NCBI GenBank assembly: GCA_963752755.1
Contig: CAVVZJ010000014.1
Span: 248,001 to 312,000 of the forward strand
Direction: 5' to 3'
Length of the DNA: 64,000 bases
DNA from: CAVVZJ01 sp963752755
Lineage (GTDB): Bacteria > Planctomycetota > Planctomycetia > Isosphaerales > Isosphaeraceae
Shown: positions 58,231-64,000 of the stretch, piece by piece
How positions within the stretch are numbered: the first letter of the stretch is position 1
How the letters are laid out: each line of letters opens with the position of its first letter
The notes under the pieces: generated by a model
Databases searched by the model: none
What the model was told of the DNA's origin: nothing
The model's input: only the letters and a program-made list of their open reading frames with translations
Made by a program: the position numbers and the translations under genes

Positions 58231-60820
58231 TCAGGCGTTGCCCTGGCCGATGGTGGGTCCGTGGTGGTTGATCCGCCCGAAATAGGCGCCCTTCGGGAAC
58301 CGGCTGGTGCTGAAGACCTGGTTCGACCAGGTCAGGGCGTGGGGCCGGGTGGTGATCACGCCGGGGTGGAAGTAGTTGCGGAGTCGCAAGCCGAAGGCGC
58401 CTGGGGGAGGAACTGCCGGTAGGCGAACCGGACCGGTAGAGGCTTCCACTGGGCCCGCCCAAGCACGTTCGGTTGGGGCAAGAACCTCTCGCCGAACCGC
58501 GGGACGGCGGCGTTGAGGTTGCCGAAGAAGCCGCCGAAGGCCTGCGGGATCGCCGGCACGCCGCCGCCGCCGGAGGGGGTGACGACGACCGTGACGTTGG
58601 CCACGCCCTGATACAGACGGTTTGGCAGCGGGCTGTTGCCGAGTGTCCGGGCCGTGACGGTGATCTGGGTGGTGGCCCGGGTCAGCTTCAGCAGCGTGCG
58701 AGGGGAGAAGACGAAGGCAGCATCGGGCACCCCGTCGCCGTCCACGTCGCCGACGTTCTGGAACGTGCCCGGGTCGGGCAGGGGTACGCCGTTGACCAGG
58801 ATCGTCGCCGGGTTGATGTCGAGCGGGGGAACGAAGCCGGTGGTATTGGACCCGGCGCCGAGGATGTAGATTGTCAGGTCGGCGGGCGTCGTGGCGTTGA
58901 TCACGAAGGGGGGCCGGACGCCATCGACGCCGATCGGCGAGGTGATCGTCTGTGAGACGGGTATGGCCAGAGGGACGAAGGCCCCTTCCGCCAGCCAGGC
59001 GGTGCCGGCCTGACTGCGGCCGGTAAGGGTGTAGCCAGGCGCCCCGATGGCGAAGTCACCGATGGAGTCGGAATCGATCGTGAATCCGCCGGTCGCGAAG
59101 GTGCGTCCACCCACGGCGGCCCCGAGGAAGTTGGAGCCGGTAGGTTGGCTGGCGTTGATAACCGTGCCGAAGGCCGGCGCGGCCTGGATCGCGGCGGCGC
59201 TCAGGGGGATGAACCCGAAGAGATCCGTGTTGCCGGGGATCAGGAACGCCTCGCCAGAGGCGTTGTTGGCGCCGGGAGCACCGATGAGGATCTCGTTGAG
59301 CGTGTCGTTGTTGATCAGACCGGTCGCCCCGACACCGAAGCCAGCCAGATCACCCGCGGTCAGACCGACGAACTCGGCGGACGGGATATCAGCCGGGAGG
59401 TTGCCCAGCTCGAAGCGTCCGAGGATCGCGCCGGGTGTCGTGGGGGTGGCGGGCCGTCCGAAGATCAGATCGGCGCGGCCAGCTAGATTGTTGAAGCCGG
59501 GCGAGCCGACCAGGATGTCGGCGAAGCCGTCGCCGTTGAAGTCGCCGGCCGTGGAGACGGCGTAGCCGGTCAGGTCACCGTTGGCCGAGCCGACGAAGAC
59601 GGCGCCGCGACGACTCCGGTCGCACCGGGGGCGTTGATGCGGTCAAGGGTGATGCTGGAAAAGTTGTTGACCACCGCGGCGGCGTTCAGAAGCGAGCTGC
59701 CCCCGTAGATGAGATAGGCACTGCCTGGCCCGTTGGCCGAACCCGGCAGACCGGTCACGGTGTCGGGGGCACCGATCAGGAGGTCGGCCGCGGCAGGCTG
59801 GCCAGGGGAGGCGCCGTCCACGTCGCCGGGCCCGGCGACGGAGAACCCGGCCCCTTGCCCGGACCGCTCGCCGGTGAAGACGACGCCGGGCGTGCCGCCC
59901 GACTGGCCGACCGACTGGAGGCTGACCGCCTGGGTGCGGGCCGGCTTGAGGAAGGTGCCGGGGATCACGAACACGGCACCGCTCTGGTTCAGGCCGTTGA
60001 GCGTCGCGCCGGGGGCACCGACGGCGATGTCCGGGCCACCATCGCCGAGGAAGTTGCCAACCCCGGCCACGCCGCGGCCGGCGAGGTAATTGACCTGGGT
60101 GGTGAAGAAGGTGATGACGTTCAGGTCGGTCGGGATATTGGCCAGATCGACAGTCTTGGTCGCTCGCGAGGCGAGCGTCGGTCCACCGTAAATGAGGAAG
60201 GCCCGGCCGGAGCCGGTGATCAGCGGGTTGTTCGGGTTCGACGCCCCCGGGGCCCCGATCAGGAAGTCAGCGAAGCCGTCGCCATTAACATCGCCGGCGG
60301 CCGCGACCGACGCCCCGAGCTGGGCACTGGCCACCGACGGGATCTGGAAGGTCAGACCATTGAACGGGAAGCCGACCGCCCCGGTGATCGGGTTGGTCTG
60401 GTTCGCGTTGCCGAGAGTCGCGAGATCGCCGATCCGGTTGTCGGCCGAGAGATTTAGGAAGTCCTGAACGGTCGTGGAGTTGACGGCGTTGGAGCCGAAG
60501 ATCAGATAGGTCTGGCTGTTGTTGGTGGTGCCCAACTGGGGAAAGGTGATCGATTGCCGGTTGAGCGTCGGGGCCCCGATCACGAAGTCGTCGAAGCCGT
60601 CGCCGTTAACGTCGCCGACGTCGGCGACGGAGAACCCGGCGGCGCCGGGCGATTGTTGGCCCAGCATCTGAACGCCATAAGGCGCGTTGGCGATGTTGAG
60701 TAAGTCGATCGCCGCGAGTAGCTGGCGGTCCTCCAGGCGGACGGCCCGCGGGCGAAAGCTCGTACCGCGCCGACGCGACCGCGGGTCCGGCGCGCGGCCT
60801 TCACGTTTGCCAAAGAGCAT
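58231..60820 (-). CDS. Tagged FG-GAP/integrin-alpha-like repeat protein (two frameshifts)
   Basis: About 863 residues. ATG 60820 is preceded by GGAGGAGGGAG. The N-terminus MLFGKREGR..RPRAVRLEDRQLLAAI carries the LE-x-R-x-LL-(S/A) tag. At least six FG-GAP beta-propeller repeats follow with calcium-loop motifs: VGDVNGDGFDDFVIGAP, AGDVNGDGFADFLIGAP, VGNFLGDGGPDIAVGAP, PGDVDGA..DLLIGAP, AGDFNGDGFADILVGSP and SDSIGDFAIGAP. A later non-repeat part has VGDVDGDGVPDAAFVFSP and an Ig-like TQITVTARTLG. Shifts near 59605 and 58400. Probably a secreted or surface-bound adhesion-type protein; ligand unknown. Confidence 0.82.
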
Positions 60821-61171
60821 CGGAGACTCCCTCCTCCTCACCCATGCCAGGCGCGTCCGCCGCGCAGGTCGCAACTCGACCACGGGAGACGCCCCGAAAC
60901 CCGCCCCCACGGAGGGCGGCGGAACCGGCCCGGATCTCCCCGGGGTCTCCCTTTCCTTGCCCATTTTCGGTCCCGGCGTTCGGGCGTCTGCACGGAAAGG
61001 ACCCGGGCGGCCGGGCTTGCCAACGGCATTCTTCGGAGATTCGATTCAACCCGCATAATCCGCCCATCCGATACCCAGTGTTGTGGAGGCCCGGACTCGC
61101 TCCGTGGCCCCGGGGCCGACTGCCCCGAAGCTGTCATTATGTGGACTCACTGGACCAGGGAGGTCTTAGGG
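60821..61171. other. Divergent intergenic region
   Basis: 351 bp between the FG-GAP gene (minus) and the TolC-family gene (plus). Ribosome sites are clear at both ends (GGAGG upstream of 60820, GGGAGG at 61158-61163). No promoter consensus was recognised. Confidence 0.4.
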
Positions 61172-64000
61172 ATGTCACGAGCCCCGCGCCCTCACCGCCG
61201 CCGCCTTGCCCGCTGGCTACCCCGCCGGCTCCGTCGGACTGCGGGCCTGGCGCTGCTGGCCCTGACACCGGGCCTCGGTTGCGGCCGGGAATTCTTCCGT
61301 CAGTGGGCCGACCAGGACGTTACCGAGGCCGTCTTCGAGAAGAGCCGCGACCCCCGCTGGCAGCTCAAGACCTTCTCGATCGACCCACCTGCCATGTCGC
61401 GGTACGCCGACCCCTACGACATCGATCGCCCGGCTGCACCTCCGGACGACTACGCCACCGAGGCGCTCTCGCCCTACCCGCAGAAGCCGCACATCCGGCT
61501 CCTGACGCCCGTCGAGGGCACCGGCTACCTCGAAATGCTCGCCGCCGGCCCACGCTACGACGCGCCGCCGTCGATCGAGGAGCAACTCGAGGCCGGAGCC
61601 GTGCCACCGGTGCCGACCCCGGCCGCCGGAGTCGTGCCGCCGGGAGCCGTCCCCGGCGCCGGTGTACCGCCGACATCCCCGGCCCCCGGGCCGTTCGCGC
61701 CCGGATCGGTCCCAACCAGCACCGAGCCCGGGAATTCCGGGACAGAGCCGGGCGAGTTGACGCCCAATTCTAATATCCCGGCACTCCCGTCCCCCGTGCC
61801 CGGCACTCCCCCTAGCGTCCCCAATCGCTCGCCCCAAACTCAGACCCAAAAGCGAGATCCCGGCGTGCTTACGGCCGCCTACCAGGCCCCTGCGACCCCC
61901 GCGACGCCCCCCGGCGCCCGGCCGACCAGCCCGGGATGACGCCGGCCGTCGAGGCAGACCCGCGCCTGGAGGTCGGTACCGAAACGCCCGTGCCGCCGAT
62001 CCTCGACAATGAAACCGAGCAACCCACCGCCGGCCCGCGCCGACCAGCCCAGCCGCCGATCACCCGGCCCAACGCCACCCCCGAGGAAGCCGAGGCCATC
62101 CGCGCCGCCACCGCTGGATTCGCCGCCCAGCTCTCGCCGCAGTATGTCGAGTACAACCAGGCGACGACCGCGGCCTTGCCGGCCAACAGCCGCCCCTACG
62201 TCGTCAGCCCAGCCCAGACTCTGAACCTGGGTCTGATCAACAGCCGGGCCTATCAGTTTCAGATCGAGAACGTCTATCTGGCCAGCCTGAGCGTGACGCT
62301 GGCCCGGTTCGGCTTCGAGCCGCAGTTCTTCGCCGGCATGTCGCCAACAACGCCCCCCTCAACTGGTTTCCCGACGGGGGCTACGGCGCGCAACACGTTC
62401 AACTACCGGACCAAGGAGGCGCCGGGCGGTCAGCTTTCGCAGCTGAATCTCTCGTCGGTCGCCGGCTACGGCAAGGTGTTCGTCTTCGGCGGCCAGCTGG
62501 CGGGGGCCTTCGCCAACCAACTGGTCTTCAACCTGATCGGTCGGACCCCGTCCCAGCCGGCCGTCCAGTCGTCGCTGCCCTTGAGCTTCATGCAGCCGTT
62601 CCTCAGCGGCGGCGGCCGGGCGGTAACCCTCGAACCCTTGACGCTCGCCGAGCGTACGCTCCTGTACGCCATCCGCGACTTCGCCCGCTTCCGCCAGGTC
62701 TTCTTCGTCAGCCTCCTGGCGGGTCAGCCGATCGCGGGTGGCACGGCCACCATCGGCAGCGGCGTCGGCGGCGCCGCGGACCCGACCATCGGATTCCTTC
62801 AGGTCATCCAGCTCTACCAGTTTGCCGAGAACAGCCGGGTCATCGTGGCGGCCTACGAGCGGGCCCTGGACATCTACCGCGAATATGCCAAGGGCGGGGC
62901 CAGCTCCGGCATCTCGCAGCTCCAGGTGGACCAGATCGACCTTCAGTTCCAGAGCCAGCGGCTGAACCTGATCAATGCCCAGACCGCCTACCGGATCGCC
63001 CTGGACCAGTTCAAGCAGCAGCTCGGCTTGCCGCCCGACGTGCCGATGATCCCCGATCGCGGCCTGCTCGAGAGCTTCCGCCGGGTCTTCCGCGAGCTTG
63101 ACGAGTGGCAGCGACGGGCCGACCACGACCCCGAGGAACTCGACGGCATCGTCGCCCAGCTCCCGTCGCTCGACAACGTCGTGCTCGACGGCCGGCCGCT
63201 CTTCGACCTCTCCGGGCCCGAGCCTCAGCCGGTCTTCGCCGATCCCGAGCGTCAGGAGGAATTCCTCCTGACCGCCGAGCGGATCGCCCTGGACAACCGG
63301 GTCGATCTGATGAACCAGCGGGCCATCCTCTACGACATCTGGCGGCAAATCGCCGTGTCCGCCAACGCCCTGCTACCCGTCCTGACCGTCCAGTTCTCCA
63401 ACCAGATCCTCACGCCGCCAACCACCACCAACCCGTTCGGATTCAACAGCCAGTCGCTGCAATCCAGCCTCTCGATCCGGGCCGAGCTGCCCTTGATTCG
63501 CGTCGCCCAGCGGAACACGTTCCGCGTCGCCCTCCTCAACTACCAGCGCCAGCGGCGCATCCTGATGAGTCAGGAAGACTCGGTCAAGTTTCAGGTGCGA
63601 CAGGAGATCCGCACTCTGGTACAATTGACGGAGAACTACCAGATTACCAAGCGAAACCTGCTGCTCGCCCTCCGGCAGCGGGACCAGGCCCTCCAGCAGA
63701 TTATCGCCCCGCCCGACGCGGGCGCCGCCGCTGGCGGTGGTGCGGCGTCCACCAGCCAGGCGACCCAGACGCTCAACTTCATCAGCGCGGTGAACTCAAT
63801 CCTCCAGCAGCTCAACAGTCTGATCGGGACCTGGATCAGCTACCAGACCACCCGGTTGTCTCTCTATCGCGACCTCGGCATCATGCCTTACGATGAATGG
63901 GAGGCCTACTATGAACTTTTCCCTGCAAGCGCCGGAGCCCCCGCCACCGAACCCCGACCGGGAGTCCCTCCCGCCGGTGGAGCGCCCGACGTCATCGAAA
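61172..64000 (+). CDS. TolC-family outer membrane lipoprotein, incomplete at window end
   Basis: ATG 61172 follows GGGAGG by 8 bases. Signal RRTAGLALLALTPGLGCGRE has a lipobox-like Cys. GREFFRQWADQDVTEAVFEK..DPRWQLKTFSIDPPAMSRYADP is a conserved planctomycete TolC N-terminus. A Pro-rich linker ends at TGA 61937-61939. Either the frame shifts here or a second gene starts at the overlapping ATG 61936 (ATGA). The TolC body follows in that frame: LGLINSRAYQFQIENVYLAS, YREYAKGGASSGISQLQVDQ, QTAYRIALDQFKQQLGLPPD, ALLPVLTVQFSNQILTPP, SVKFQVRQEIRTLVQLTENY, TTRLSLYRDLGIMPYDEWEA. It is open to base 64000. Export partners are not in view. Confidence 0.83.

Noticed and set aside
1..64000. tRNA, rRNA or CRISPR loci
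   Set aside because: I looked for T-loop-like GGTTCGAATCC motifs and for regularly spaced short repeats. The few T-loop-like matches fall inside conserved coding sequence, and no spaced repeat array was found.

Overview
The window is GC-rich DNA from a planctomycete, probably from the Isosphaeraceae and relatives (family-level placement is inference). The clues are a cytochrome-DUF1549-LamG-DUF1553 gene followed by a DUF1501 gene, a TPR protein carrying two RNA polymerase alpha C-terminal domains, secreted proteins that share an N-terminal LE-x-R-x-L(L/M) tag, a fused SecDF, and a HEXXH protein of the DUF1570 type. No rRNA, tRNA or CRISPR array was seen.

Layout. 1-7.8 kb: end of a metallopeptidase-like gene, a PQQ sugar dehydrogenase/diheme cytochrome, then the DUF1549/1553 and DUF1501 pair. 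8-12.3 kb: pyruvate carboxylase and its biotin ligase. 12.8-19.1 kb (minus strand): TPR/alpha-CTD protein, tgt, yajC, secDF. 19.3-23 kb: queD, two small membrane proteins, an HlyD-type adaptor. 23.4-30.7 kb (plus): homoserine dehydrogenase, a phosphoglycerate-mutase-like probable homoserine kinase, aspartokinase, a PAP2 phosphatase, argininosuccinate synthase, an Uma2 protein. 30.7-32.7 kb (minus): CCA-adding enzyme, rsmD. 33-35.1 kb: a second HEXXH protein. 35.6-45.3 kb (minus): rimO, pgsA, uppP, addB, addA. 45.4-54.8 kb: a broken TolC/redoxin chimera and an island of secreted tagged proteins, one split by an ISAs1-type insertion sequence. 55.1-58.2 kb: feoA-feoA-feoB-Cys-rich iron operon behind a Fur-box-like palindrome. 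58.2-64 kb: an FG-GAP repeat protein and a TolC-family lipoprotein that runs off the edge.

Many genes, including ones expected to be essential, need one or more single-base frame corrections to read through, yet the protein stays well conserved on both sides of each shift. This looks more like uncorrected assembly errors than gene decay. The shifts are uneven: about eleven in the sugar dehydrogenase, six in homoserine dehydrogenase, none in pyruvate carboxylase, addA, cca or rimO. Coordinates for such genes cover the whole reconstructed gene.

The most unusual observations are a roughly 300-bp intergenic element present twice, each time between convergent genes and with identical spacing between its conserved blocks; three in-frame TAG codons within 4.2 kb of the secreted-protein island; an insertion sequence with a perfect 10-bp target duplication whose removal restores an 874-residue host protein; and a hom / PGM-like / lysC cluster supporting a non-orthologous homoserine kinase.
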